From Azophilus sp964348115 (GTDB lineage Bacteria > Pseudomonadota > Gammaproteobacteria > Pseudomonadales > Azotimanducaceae), in contig CAYGBY010000032.1 of assembly GCA_964348115.1 (NCBI GenBank), positions 1-23,991 on the forward strand: a stretch of 23,991 nucleotides of DNA. Reading direction: 5' to 3'. Positions 15,673 through 23,991 of this stretch are shown piece after piece (the stretch's first letter is position 1; every line of letters starts with the position of its first letter). A model generated the notes under the pieces. That model saw nothing but the letters and a program-made list of their open reading frames with translations. It did no database searches and was not told the DNA's origin. Both the position numbers and the translations under genes were made by a program.

Positions 15673-17310
15673 CTAGTGGGCCAGGATCTTAAGATCCTTC
15701 GTCCGATGGTGGGAGAGGTAGTTCGACTCGAAGCCGCTCACCCAAGGCTTGACCATGCGGGTTCGTGTGTAGAAGTATAAGGGGATAAAGGGCATGGACT
15801 CCAAGAGGATCCTCTCGGCTAGCTGGAGCAGTTCCCCGCGACGCTGCAGGTCGCCTTCGGCGCTCGCTCGGGCAAGCAGCCGGTCGTATTCGAAGCTCGT
15901 CCAGCCGGTGTTGTTCAGCTCGCTTGAGCTGTGGAACAACTCCAGGAAGGTGTAGGCGTCGATATAATCACCAACCCAGCCCGCTCGGCAGACCTCCGCC
16001 TCGATCTTCTCCTAGCACGTGGTCAGATAGGCATTCCACTCCATGTTTACGACTTCAACTTCCACGCCAAGCAACGAAGTCCACATCGAAGCGATGGCTA
16101 GGGCGACGCGTTCGTGATCCTCCGAGGAGTTGTAGATAATCTGCAGGCGAAGCGGATTCGCTTTCGAGTGGCCCGCCTGAGCATAGAGGCGGCGGGCCTT
16201 GTCGTTGCGCTGCGCCTGCGTCCAGGTCGCTTCCTCCATGAGAGATCCCGGATAGTTCTGCACCGGAGGGACCCAACTATACGCGGGTGCCCGACCAGCG
16301 GCGGTGAGACCTACGATGGTGTCGCGGTCGATTGCCAGCGACAGGGCTTGACGCAGCGGGGTGTTGTCCTTGAAAGTTGTTGTTGTATTGAGGCTATAGT
16401 AGTACGTAGCGAACAGCGGACCGTCCATAAGCTCATCCGGCAGGTTGTCTTTCAGCCGGGCGATCATCGGAAACGGTACTGAATTCGTGATGTCGATTTC
16501 TCCGGCCCTGTATCGGTTCAGTTCGGCAGAGGGGTCTTTCATCGGGTAGAAAAACACTTCATCGATAGTGGTATTCTCGTCGTTCCAGTATTCGGGGTTA
16601 CGAATGAGCTTGATGTGGGATCCGACCACCCTCTCAGCGAGTTGATAGGCGCCGTTGGACACCAAGTTGCCGACGCGGGCGTACTGGTTACCGTGCGCTG
16701 AAACGCTGGGCCTATGCACCGGATAGCTGGCGGAGTGCGTGAGCAGCTCTAGGAAGTAGGGCGTTGGGTTCTCTAGCCTTATCTCAAGCGTCTGGGAGTC
16801 CAGCGCACGCACACCCAGCTCCGTGGTCGGGAGGTCTCCAGCGGTCACGGCCTTGGCGTTGAGGATCGGGTTGAGGATGAAGGTGTAGCGTGATTGGGTC
16901 GCTGGGTCCAAACTCCGGCGAACGCTGTACACGAAGTCGTCCGCTCCAAGCGGCTCGCCGTTCGACCAGCGCGCATCCCGCCGCAGCTTGAACACGTATG
17001 ACTTGCCGTCGTCGGAAATGATCCACGATCGAGCAACGCCCGCGATCACCTTCCCGTCCGGCGCTTCGCTCATCAGCCCTTCGAAGAGGTCCCGAACGAT
17101 GTTTGCACCCGGCACACCCACCACCCGGTGAGGATCTAGGGTCTGCGGTTCGGCTCCGTTGCCCCAGCGCAGGACTTGCTCATCGGCGAGCTCCTGCCCA
17201 CTCGCGCCGCCGACCGGCTGAGCCAATTCCGTATCCGCGCCGCAGCCACCCGCGAGCAAGGCCGCGGCCATGAAAATCTTGAGTTTTGCTATCATCTCGT
17301 GCTCTATCAT
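15673..17310 (-). pseudogene. Peptide-binding protein (OppA-type lipoprotein) interrupted by an in-frame amber codon
   Basis: The first part (16012-17310) reads 432 residues from MIEHEMIAKLKIF. A signal peptide leads to the possible lipobox ALLAGGC, and mature features typical of SBP_bac_5 proteins follow, such as EPQTLDPHRVVG, GVARSWIISDDGKSYVFKLR and YWNDE. At 16012-16014 the reading ACC-ACG-TGC meets TAG. The same frame then continues without a shift as EKIEAEVCRAGWVGDYIDAY, reaching 15673 with the usual C-terminus (MPFIPLYFYTRTRMVKPWVSGFESNY). One TAG therefore separates about 112 codons of conserved C-terminal domain. The protein should be truncated unless the codon is suppressed. Downstream permease and ATPase genes are intact, so the loss may be recent, or it may be a base-call error. 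Family identity is sure. Confidence 0.88.
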
Positions 17311-17463
17311 TTCTCTTGATGTGATAGGAAATAAGGATTTTGCCCATATCCCGGGTCGTTAGTCAATGAAATTTCCTATGACTTATAAGGATAAATGATC
17401 GAATTCACAGTATATAGATAGGTAAAAACGTGAATATCCGCACCATCCAGTTGTGCGCAGCTG
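17311..17463 (-). promoter_or_regulatory. AT-rich region upstream of oppA with an inverted repeat
   Basis: This 150-bp stretch is clearly richer in A and T than its surroundings and precedes the opp operon. Perfect 9-bp arms ataggaaat (17324-17332) and atttcctat (17371-17379) flank a 38-bp spacer. On the minus strand a TTGACT within the spacer could be a -35 box, but no good -10 is spaced correctly. A promoter with an operator is plausible but not proven. Confidence 0.35.
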
Positions 17464-17672
17464 GTTTTGCGCTCATCGTATCTGTTCCTCCCCCGCCAGA
17501 TGAGAAGCCACTAGGCTGTCTTTTATTCGCCGAAGCTGCGGGGCTTTCCTCCGACAACACTCCCCGGCATACCAACACCGGGTGCTGAAAGGCAACCGGA
17601 GGGTGAATCGATGGGTGAAGGCAGATCACCTGGAAGCAACTGCCAAACCCCCGCCCGCTCTTTTTGTGGCTG
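17464..17672 (-). pseudogene. Decayed copy of the 3' end of the oppDF-type ATPase gene
   Basis: On the minus strand this stretch aligns with the end of the ATPase gene at 11983-12190. Shared blocks include ctgttcctcccccgcc, gccgaagctgcggggctt, accgggtgctgaa and ggaagcaact, in the same order and spacing, with small indels and many substitutions. It covers roughly the last 65 codons, including the cysteine-rich tail region, and continues a few bases past the stop. No open frame remains. It is the 3' end of a second, lost copy of the operon's last gene, lying just upstream of the present oppA. Confidence 0.75.
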
Positions 17673-17682
17673 GGAAAGCGGC

Positions 17683-17930
17683 TCAGTGCGATGCGCGGGT
17701 TAGGCAATCGATCAGCCGTGGTGGGCGATGTTTGGTGGCAAACGCAGCCTCTGAACCACCAGCGGTGGTCGTTTGATCCGCAAACCGGGAAGGGGTGGTG
17801 TGGCTCTTGGACGTCAGCGGGGAGACCGCCGCGGCGTCCTGCCGCAACACCGCAGGAAACGCATCCCCATAGCGCTCCAGCTTAGTCTGCCCGATGCCCG
17901 GCAGGCGCAGCAGTTCCTCCCTGCTGGCCT
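17683..17930 (-). pseudogene. 3' remnant of a RecQ-type helicase gene (HRDC domain end)
   Basis: After a stop at 17929-17931 the minus strand reads SREELLRLPGIG, then QTKLERYGDAFPAVLRQ. This closely resembles the last helix-hairpin of the HRDC domain at the RecQ C-terminus (E. coli: VNGVGMRKLERFGKPFMALI). No helicase motifs are found further upstream, and the preceding 200 bases are scrambled, so only the tail remains. It directly abuts the oppDF remnant, marking a deletion scar. Confidence 0.55.
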
Positions 17931-18286
17931 AGCCGATGCACACGCACAGGGCGCTGGCCGAATGGGAGGCCGCCGCCATCCGGTGCCTGCTCGAAAGCCC
18001 CGCGCCGCACGGGGACGAGGCTGGCCTGCACATCGCGGGCAAAAAACCACTGGTTCGGCGGCATGGGCGCCGATTGTTGGGATTCCATCCCACAAACCTG
18101 CCGGAACGGGATGAAACGGCTCCTTCATAGGGGCCAGCCATCCCGAATTTCATCCCATTCGCCTCCCAAGTGGGAGAAATCCCCAAGGAATTCTTCCGCG
18201 GCGCAGGCTCCCACGAAAGCACCCGCTTCCCTGCGCGTCAGCGCACCGGCCGCTGGTGTGAACACTCCTAGTGCTGGCTGTGCCGG
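17931..18286. other. Gap upstream of the recQ remnant, no intact gene
   Basis: About 355 bases. The part nearest 17931 may be more of the decayed recQ HRDC region read in mixed frames. The rest shows no convincing gene, RNA or repeat. Confidence 0.4.
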
Positions 18287-20317
18287 CTATTCACCGCCCT
18301 TGGCGTTGTCCGTCAAGCTGGATGCTTGCGCCGGCGGCGGAAGGCGCCATATGGGCGAAGACCAAGCGCGTTCCTGAATGCTGGCCGGCAAGTCGGCCCG
18401 CGGCGCCACCCCGGCGCGGATGGCGTCCCAGGTGGACCAGCGGCAGGTTGGAATCTCCAGGGCACGGGCGTAGTAGAAGGCGGACTGGCCCGGGTCGAAC
18501 TCCGGATCCTGCCAGCGGGTGGACAGTACGGCTGCCCCGGCTTCCTGGTCGAATTCGCAAGTGGTCAGGTCCAGCGCCGCCGGCGCCGCCGGGCAGCGGT
18601 GGGTCACCGGGTCCGGCGCCGCGCCATTGGCGCAGGCCACGTCATACACCCGTTCCTGGGGTGCCCCATCCGCCATCCAGCCCTTGATGATCTGCAGGCG
18701 CTCAAGGGGGGCTGAGTCGGCCGCCCGGGCCACCCAGGCGAAGAAGGCTGGGGCGGCGTCCTCGCCGGGCTGCGCCCAGAGTTCCGCCCCCATCGGCACC
18801 CCGCCGGCGTCCGCGGCGGCTACCGCGTCCTCACGCTCGGCGATGTCTTCGGGCAGCCCATAGCCGGCGAAAAAACGCAGCAGGATGCGCGGCCCGGTGG
18901 TGGAGAAGGTCTCCTTGCGCTGCAATGCCTTGAAAATGGAAGCCCGCGTATTCTCTTCGGCCCACACCGCCGCCAGGCCGGCGGCGCCGTAGGTGTGTGA
19001 GGCGCTTTCCACGTAGTTGGGGCTGCCGTCCGGGTTGGGCGGCGGCATTTGCGGATACTCATTGCCGGCGAAGAAGTATTGCATGCGCAGCCAAGTCTCG
19101 GCCGCCCAACTGAGTTCGGGAATTGGCACTGAACCGCGCAGAATGGGTTCCGCATCCAGCAAGCCGAGTTTGGCCCAGTAGTCGTCCTCGCGGAAGGAGC
19201 CGCCGGAGACATGGCTGTCGCTGGAGCCGATGACGCCGAAGCGGTAGGGGTTGAAGCCTTGGGTCTCCTGCATGGCCAGCCCGTTCAGCCAAGCCTCCCG
19301 CACGTAGCTGCCCATGGGTTGGCTGTACAGCATGCTGCCCACCCGCCGGTCCATGATCTCGAAGTTCGCCCACTCATCGTTTGGGGACAGCGCCGGATGG
19401 GTGTCCGACGTGCCCTTCACCTGGGTGTTCTCCACCAGGGGTTCATTGCGCATGCGCTGTTCGGCGTAGGCGGCGTCCATGGGCCGGTCTGATTGGTGGA
19501 GGGTCTTCTCGAACATCCAGCCGTCGGAGCCGTTGGAGTTGTGTGGAATGGCCAGCGCCTCGCGGCCGGCGGCGCGCTGCGCGTCCATCCAGTCCCACAG
19601 GTCCTCCGGGTTGGTCGAATCCCCGGCTGAGAAGGGCGCTGGCGGCGGCTGGCCTCCGGCGAAGATGACGTTGCGGTGCAGATTTTGGAACTCCGGCCCG
19701 GATGAGGTGTACTCGTAGCCGATGAAGGTGGTGAAATGGCCGGGATCGTTGTGCCTTTGTGCGGCTTCGACAACCTCTTGCCAGGCTTGACGGTTCACCT
19801 CCGGATCATTGGGCGCCTCCTCAGGGCGGTTCATCAACATATCCACCAGCGGGACGAAGAAGTCGGCCCGTTCGGAAGGCGTGTCGGCTTCGCGCAGCAC
19901 GGCGGACAACTCATGCTGACCCAAGGATGAGTTCGGATCCGCCATGGCCCGCAGGGTGCCTAGAAAGCCGGCATGGTCGGTGACGGCCTGAAAGTCAAGG
20001 GGGGCGCGCAACTGCAGGGGCCTTCCGCTTGGATGCAGGATGGCCTCCCCCTTGGCGAAGCGATAGGCGTCGTCCGGGGTGGTGCGGGTGCCGAATACGT
20101 AGGCGTCCATGGACAGGGTGGTGTGCACATGCAGGTCGCCGAAATAGGGGTTGCGCAAGGGGTTGGGGGCTGGCTTTGCGGCCGCCGCCTGCGGCTCTGG
20201 CGCTGCCGACGCCTCCCGTTGCGGCTCTGGCGCCGCTTCTTCTTGGGGTTGGCCGCACCCGCCCAAGGCGAAAAGCGCCAAGGCGGTGAACAAGCAGGGT
20301 AGGTTATTCCTGTTCAT
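18287..20317 (-). CDS. DUF3604 family lipoprotein
   Basis: The 676-residue product starts at the ATG at 20317 with AGGAGG 7 bases upstream. The N-terminus is a lipoprotein signal (LFTALALFALGGC), so it is probably membrane-anchored outside the cytoplasm. A low-complexity Ala/Pro/Glu/Gln tether of about 30 residues follows. DUF3604 is a PHP-like metal-dependent family. Visible metal-type motifs are YFGDLHVHTTLSMDA (about 58-72), AVTDHAGFLG, IPHNSNGSDG and GSSDSHVSGG. The reaction is unknown; a hydrolase acting on phosphate or related esters is a guess from the PHP fold. It follows nhaB by 49 bp on the same strand and may be cotranscribed. The length is normal for the family and all His/Asp motifs look intact. 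Confidence 0.9.
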   Translation of the reverse strand: MNRNNLPCLFTALALFALGGCGQPQEEAAPEPQREASAAPEPQAAAAKPAPNPLRNPYFGDLHVHTTLSMDAYVFGTRTTPDDAYRFAKGEAILHPSGRPLQLRAPLDFQAVTDHAGFLGTLRAMADPNSSLGQHELSAVLREADTPSERADFFVPLVDMLMNRPEEAPNDPEVNRQAWQEVVEAAQRHNDPGHFTTFIGYEYTSSGPEFQNLHRNVIFAGGQPPPAPFSAGDSTNPEDLWDWMDAQRAAGREALAIPHNSNGSDGWMFEKTLHQSDRPMDAAYAEQRMRNEPLVENTQVKGTSDTHPALSPNDEWANFEIMDRRVGSMLYSQPMGSYVREAWLNGLAMQETQGFNPYRFGVIGSSDSHVSGGSFREDDYWAKLGLLDAEPILRGSVPIPELSWAAETWLRMQYFFAGNEYPQMPPPNPDGSPNYVESASHTYGAAGLAAVWAEENTRASIFKALQRKETFSTTGPRILLRFFAGYGLPEDIAEREDAVAAADAGGVPMGAELWAQPGEDAAPAFFAWVARAADSAPLERLQIIKGWMADGAPQERVYDVACANGAAPDPVTHRCPAAPAALDLTTCEFDQEAGAAVLSTRWQDPEFDPGQSAFYYARALEIPTCRWSTWDAIRAGVAPRADLPASIQERAWSSPIWRLPPPAQASSLTDNAKGGE

Positions 20318-20366
20318 CTTGGGGCCTCCTCCTTCCTTCGTGCGCTGCCAACAGCTGCACCATACG

Positions 20367-21869
20367 TCATTCCAGCAGGAAGTGCACCGACGCCCAGCCG
20401 GTGAGCCCCAGAATGAAGGTATAGGGCACCGCCATGACCACCATGCGCACGTAGGAAAGCCGCACCAGGGGCGCTAGGGAGGAGGTCAGCAGAAACAAGA
20501 AGGCTGCCTGGCCATTGGGGGTGGCGATGCTGGGGATGTTGGTGCCGGTGTTGATGGCCACCGCAAGCAGTTCGAAGTGGTGGCGGCTGATCTCCCCTTG
20601 TTTGAACGCCTCGCTGATCTGGTTGATGTAGACCGTGGCCACGAACACGTTGTCGCTGATGGCGGATAGCACCCCATTGGCCAGATAGAACATGCCCGGC
20701 TGCACGCTCATGTCCATGCTCAGCACATAGTTGATGACCGGGTCGAACAGATGCTGGTCGTGGATTACGGCGACGATGGCGAAGAATACGATCAGCAGGG
20801 CGGTGAAAGGCAGCGCCTCCTCGAAGGCGTGGCCGAGCTGCTGCTCCTTGACGATGCCGTTAAAGGCGGTCTGCACCACGATCACCATTAGGCCGATGAG
20901 CCCCACTTCGGCGACGTGGAAGGCCAGGGCCGCCACCAACAGGCCCCCGGCGATGCCTTGGATGATCAGCCGGGCTCTGTCCCGGGTGGTGCGCCGTTCG
21001 GTCTCCGCCTGGTCGTAGCGGCGCAGGATTTCACGCACCGGCAGGGGCATCTTCACGCCGTAGCCAAAGATGCCCAGCCGCTCCAGCACGACGCAGCTCA
21101 CCAAGCCCACAACAAACACGTTCATGGTCACCGGCGCCATGCGCTGCACGAACTCGATGAAATCCCAGCCCATCTTGTTGGCGATGAGCAGGTTCTGCGG
21201 TTCTCCAACGGTGGTGCAGACCCCGCCTAGGGCGGTGCCCACGGCGCCGTGCATCAGCAGGGTGCGCAGGAAGGCGCGAAACTGGTCCAGGTCTTCGCGA
21301 TGCACCTCGATTACGTGGTCGTCATGGTCGTGCTCGTGCTCGTCGCCGAAGCTCTTGCCGGAGGCCACCTTGTGGAACACCGCGTAAAACCCCACCGCCA
21401 CGCTGATGATCACCGCCATCACGGTCAGCGCGTCCAGGAAGGCGGACAGAACGGCGGCGGCGAAGGTGAACAGGAAGGCGATGATGGTCTTGGAGCGGAT
21501 GCCCAGCAGAATCTTGGTGAAGGTGAACAACAGCAACTCCTTCATGAAGAAGATGCCGGCCACCATGAACATCAGCAGCAGGATGACCGGAAAGTTGCTG
21601 AACACCTCTGTGCGGATCATGTCCGGGGTGGTCATGCCCAGGGCTACGGCCTGCAAAGCCAGCAGGCCCCCAGGCTGCAGTGGATAGCAGGTCAGCGCCA
21701 TGGCCAGGGTGAAGATGAACTCCAGCACCAGCACCCAGCCGGTGATGAAGGGACCAGCCGCAAGCAACAGGATGGGGTTGATGACCAGGAAGGTTAGGAT
21801 GGTCAACTTGTACCAGCGGGGGGTATGGCCGAGAAAGTTCTGCCAAAATGCGTTGGTTTTGCCGATCAT
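20367..21869 (-). CDS. nhaB: Na+/H+ antiporter NhaB
   Basis: The 500-residue inner-membrane antiporter exports Na+ in exchange for H+ and is close to E. coli NhaB (513 residues). The start at 21869 (MIGKTNAFWQNFLGHTPRWY) has AAGG about 7 bases upstream; an ATG at 21899 would add 10 basic residues. Conserved NhaB stretches include ALTCYPLQPGGLLALQAV, SAFLDALTVMAVIISV, VGTALGGVCTTVGEPQNL, FEEALPFTALLIVFFAIVAV, NGVLSAISDNVFVATVYIN and AINTGTNIPSIATPNGQAAF. A cytoplasmic loop is rich in His and acidic residues (GDEHEHDHDDHVIEVHRED), richer in His than in E. coli. It is divergent from sohB, with 315 bp between the genes, and probably heads an operon with the DUF3604 gene. Confidence 0.96.
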   Translation of the reverse strand: MIGKTNAFWQNFLGHTPRWYKLTILTFLVINPILLLAAGPFITGWVLVLEFIFTLAMALTCYPLQPGGLLALQAVALGMTTPDMIRTEVFSNFPVILLLMFMVAGIFFMKELLLFTFTKILLGIRSKTIIAFLFTFAAAVLSAFLDALTVMAVIISVAVGFYAVFHKVASGKSFGDEHEHDHDDHVIEVHREDLDQFRAFLRTLLMHGAVGTALGGVCTTVGEPQNLLIANKMGWDFIEFVQRMAPVTMNVFVVGLVSCVVLERLGIFGYGVKMPLPVREILRRYDQAETERRTTRDRARLIIQGIAGGLLVAALAFHVAEVGLIGLMVIVVQTAFNGIVKEQQLGHAFEEALPFTALLIVFFAIVAVIHDQHLFDPVINYVLSMDMSVQPGMFYLANGVLSAISDNVFVATVYINQISEAFKQGEISRHHFELLAVAINTGTNIPSIATPNGQAAFLFLLTSSLAPLVRLSYVRMVVMAVPYTFILGLTGWASVHFLLE

Positions 21870-22184
21870 TGAGGGCCTTATTGGCTTGCGTCGCCGCAAA
21901 AGCGGCTAGTTTGGTGGAGTTCAAGCCCACGGGCAAGAGTTCCCGTGCGAGACCAGCCATTCCCTTTATGGCTTTCAGCCCCTCTACAGGAAGGGTTTGC
22001 CGCTCGATTTGGCTCGAATTGAGCCGGAAATGCGGGGCGTTACGCGCCGGACAGTGAGGTTAGACGCCAATGGACGCCAAAATGGGAATTGCTGATGCGG
22101 GACTTCTCGCGCGCTTGGGGTCGGCTATGGTTTGTATGGGTGTGGAACTGTAAAGTAAGCCGCCCATTTTGGAATCGCCGCTCA
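21870..22184. promoter_or_regulatory. Divergent intergenic region between nhaB and sohB
   Basis: These 315 bases must hold the promoters of nhaB (minus) and sohB (plus). I could not identify convincing -35/-10 pairs. A short repeat, gacgccaatggacgccaaaa (22061-22080), is visible. No tRNA, small RNA or gene was recognised. Confidence 0.4.
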
Positions 22185-23507
22185 ATGACATACCTGTACG
22201 ATTACCTGACCTTTCTGGCCCAAGCCGTAACCATCGTCGCCGCCATTCTGGTGGTGCTGACGGCGCTGGTCACCTTCAGCGCCCGACGTCGTCATGCGCC
22301 GGAAGGCACTCTGGAGGTGGTGCGTTTCAATGACTACCTGGACAACCTGCGCCATGGCTTGGAGCAAGCCATGTTGACGCCCAGCCAATACCGCCGCATC
22401 GCCCGGCGGGAGGCCAAGGCCCAGGCCAGGAAGTCCCGCCAGGAGGCGAAGCGCCTGCGCCGGGCGGAGAAAGGCGCTGAAGCCGGGGACGGCGCGGCTG
22501 TGCACGAGGCCGAAGGTGCGTCCGCAGGGGATGAGGCGCCTACGGCAGATGAGGCGCCTGCGGCTAGTGGTGCGCCTGCGGCAGATGAGGCGCCTGCGGC
22601 TAGTGGTGCGCCTGCGGCAGATGAGGCGCCTGCGGCTAGTGACACGCCTGCTGCTCGTGAGGCGCCTGCGGCAGGAGAAGCACCTGCGGCTGGTGAAGAG
22701 CACGCAGTGCAGGACGAAACGCCTGCGACGGCGCGCGCCGCCGGCGGCAACGGCCGCGAGCAAGGGGCCGAGCGCCGCAGCCGGGTCTATGCGTTGACCT
22801 TTGACGGGGATCTGGACGCCACCAAGGTGTCCCATCTGCGCCATGAGATCAACGCCATTTTGACCAAGGCGGAAAGCGGCGATGAGGTGCTGGTGCGGGT
22901 GAAGAGCTTCGGCGGCCGTGTGCACAGCTACGGTTTGGCCGCCTCCCAACTGCAGCGGGTGCGCAGCCAGGGGCTCAAGTTGGTGGTGGCGGTGGATCAG
23001 GTGGCGGCCAGCGGCGGCTACTTGATGGCTGCGGTGGCCAACCAGGTCATCGCCGCGCCTTTCGCGGTGGTGGGCTCCATCGGCGTTGTGGCGGAAATCC
23101 CCAACATCCACCGCCTGCTGAAAAAGCACGACGTGGATGTGGAGACCATTACCGCCGGCCGCTACAAGCGCACCCTGACCGTGCTGGGAGAGAATACCGA
23201 CGAAGGCCGCCGCAAGTTCACGGAGGAAATGGAGGACCTGCATGTGCTTTTCCAGGAGTTCGTAATGGAGAAGCGCCCCAAGGTGGAGCTCGCCAAGGTG
23301 GCCACCGGCGAAGCTTGGTACGGTCGCCGCGCCCTCGATCTGAAATTGGTGGATGAGATCATGACCAGCGATGAATATCTGATGCAGCGCTGCCACAGCG
23401 CGGATGTCTTCGAAGTGCGCTGGGTGGAGCATAAAAAACCCATCGATCGGGTGCTGGCGCAGATCGAGGGCGGTGTCCGTCGCCTAGCTAGCTGGCTGCC
23501 GGGCTAG
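22185..23507 (+). CDS. sohB: SohB-type inner-membrane serine peptidase (S49) with a repetitive Ala/Pro/Glu linker
   Basis: The product has 440 residues; E. coli SohB has 349. The start at the ATG 22185 (MTYLYDYLTFLAQAVTIVAA) gives the N-terminal membrane helix directly; a longer frame from 22089 adds unlikely sequence. A basic helical stretch (YRRIARREAKAQARKSRQEA) is followed by a low-complexity linker at about 112-185 made of DEAPAASGAPAA-type units, absent from E. coli SohB, which explains most of the extra length. The S49 domain follows from about residue 200, with the nucleophile Ser276 (VAASGGYLMA) and Lys328 (AGRYKRTLTVLGEN), the Ser-Lys dyad expected for signal-peptide-peptidase-type enzymes. 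All core motifs match SohB. Its role in cells is quality control or peptide breakdown at the membrane. Confidence 0.94.
   Translation: MTYLYDYLTFLAQAVTIVAAILVVLTALVTFSARRRHAPEGTLEVVRFNDYLDNLRHGLEQAMLTPSQYRRIARREAKAQARKSRQEAKRLRRAEKGAEAGDGAAVHEAEGASAGDEAPTADEAPAASGAPAADEAPAASGAPAADEAPAASDTPAAREAPAAGEAPAAGEEHAVQDETPATARAAGGNGREQGAERRSRVYALTFDGDLDATKVSHLRHEINAILTKAESGDEVLVRVKSFGGRVHSYGLAASQLQRVRSQGLKLVVAVDQVAASGGYLMAAVANQVIAAPFAVVGSIGVVAEIPNIHRLLKKHDVDVETITAGRYKRTLTVLGENTDEGRRKFTEEMEDLHVLFQEFVMEKRPKVELAKVATGEAWYGRRALDLKLVDEIMTSDEYLMQRCHSADVFEVRWVEHKKPIDRVLAQIEGGVRRLASWLPG
22530..22652 (+). repeat. 36-bp tandem repeat inside sohB
   Basis: Two perfect copies of a 36-bp unit lie at 22548-22583 and 22584-22619, preceded by an 18-bp half unit (22530-22547, one mismatch) and followed by a diverging third copy (from 22620). 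Each 36-bp unit is two related 18-bp halves built on gcgcctgcgg. It encodes DEAPAASGAPAA. The length is a multiple of three, so copy-number change would keep the frame. Confidence 0.9.
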
Positions 23508-23545
23508 CAGCATCCATGTTTCAACTATCTTATTCCGGTGCGCCT

Positions 23546-23750
23546 TTATGAGTTGCTTGTGGTAGTTGTTGGGCGTACGTCAAATTTGTGAGACGGGCGG
23601 CTTGTTCCGCTCGTGCGGCGCTCCCAGAAGTCATCGAAGCGTTGGCTGAGGATGGCGCAGCGCAGGGCGAGGATGTCGTTGGCGCCGTCAACGGGTCCAG
23701 TGCATGCCGCCGCGCTTGAGTCGGCTGCCGACGACGTTCTTGCAGGCGCC
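23546..23750 (-). pseudogene. C-terminal remnant of a DDE transposase (ISKra4-like)
   Basis: On the minus strand GACKNVVGSRLKRGGMHWT (about 23692-23750) is followed by TGA. One frame over it continues as GANDILALRCAILSQRFDDFWERRTS to a stop at 23546. Together these match the C-terminal signature of a transposase group in which a GxGMRW/MHW motif is followed by GA..I.ALR and a final FWE (ISKra4-like by memory). Only about 60 residues remain, with one frameshift, and the upstream catalytic part is not recognisable. Confidence 0.55.
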
Positions 23751-23940
23751 TTGTGGTTGTTCGGGTTGTTGACGAGGCGCCCTGGCTGATGTCAGCCACG
23801 GTGTCGTCCCGGTGGCGCGGGGCGCTGCGGACTGGCTTCGCGCAGCCGCTGGCGTCGGCGTTTTGCTCAAGTGGAACAGTTCCCTTGGTGGTCTCATCTT
23901 CCCCGGCGCATGCATCGTCGCTGGCATAGCCGGTTTGCCC

Positions 23941-23991
23941 TAGGGAACCTCTGAACAAGTCCCGGAAGCCCAGAGGAGCCTAAAGGGCGTG
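23941..23991. mobile_element. Possible end of another insertion sequence
   Basis: The sequence gggaacctctgaacaagtcc (23943-23962) looks like the terminal repeat of some IS5-type elements. Only this end lies in the window, so neither the partner repeat nor a transposase can be checked here. Low certainty. Confidence 0.25.

Noticed and set aside
22530..22652. CRISPR array
   Set aside because: The repeats are adjacent without unique spacers and encode an in-frame protein linker.
22182..23432. A 416-codon frame antisense to sohB
   Set aside because: It is a GC-driven shadow of sohB, with an arginine-rich stretch arising from the 36-bp repeat.
23530..23958. A 142-codon minus-strand frame at the end of the window
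   Set aside because: It reads across the transposase remnant in the wrong frame and has a Thr/Ala/Arg-biased composition with no family resemblance.

Overview
The window looks like a chromosomal segment of a GC-rich gammaproteobacterium. PepN (M1), NhaB and SohB are closest in sequence to gammaproteobacterial proteins. NhaB and a DUF3604 lipoprotein would suit a sodium-rich or marine setting, and the many broken insertion sequences, gene remnants and ankyrin repeats would suit a host-associated genome that is decaying in places. Both of those lifestyle statements are inference.

Layout. Positions 1-2730 hold two nested, broken insertion sequences: an IS4-type transposase with two frameshifts, followed by an integrase-core (IS481/ISNCY-like) transposase with several lesions and recognisable terminal repeats. 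Positions 2773-5535 (minus) encode aminopeptidase N. Positions 5809-9043 hold the most unusual part: a plus-strand protein joining an OmpR/ToxR-type winged helix to about 13 ankyrin repeats, convergent with a minus-strand chimera that joins the N-terminal domain of an ISL3 transposase (zinc cysteines lost) to a helical middle and a C-terminal XRE-type helix-turn-helix. After about 745 bp with little coding signal come an M32 carboxypeptidase (minus) and a small putative exported protein with a Cys-Pro repeat.

Positions 11992-17310 (minus) form a peptide ABC importer operon in the order oppA-oppB-oppC-oppDF. The binding protein oppA is interrupted by an in-frame amber codon, while both permeases and the fused double ATPase are intact. 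Upstream of oppA lie a degraded copy of the 3' end of the oppDF gene and the 3' end of a recQ-like gene, which suggests an old tandem duplication and deletion.

Positions 18287-21869 (minus) encode NhaB and, 49 bp further on, a DUF3604 lipoprotein. Divergent from nhaB is sohB (plus), whose linker carries a 36-bp tandem repeat. The last 480 bases contain the C-terminal scrap of another transposase and a possible insertion-sequence end.

Three peptide-degrading enzymes (PepN, M32 carboxypeptidase, SohB) and a peptide importer occur within 24 kb. Only oppABC-DF is clearly an operon; a wider peptide-use island is possible but not shown. The best candidates for something new are the winged-helix/ankyrin fusion and the ISL3-derived HTH chimera that face each other tail to tail.
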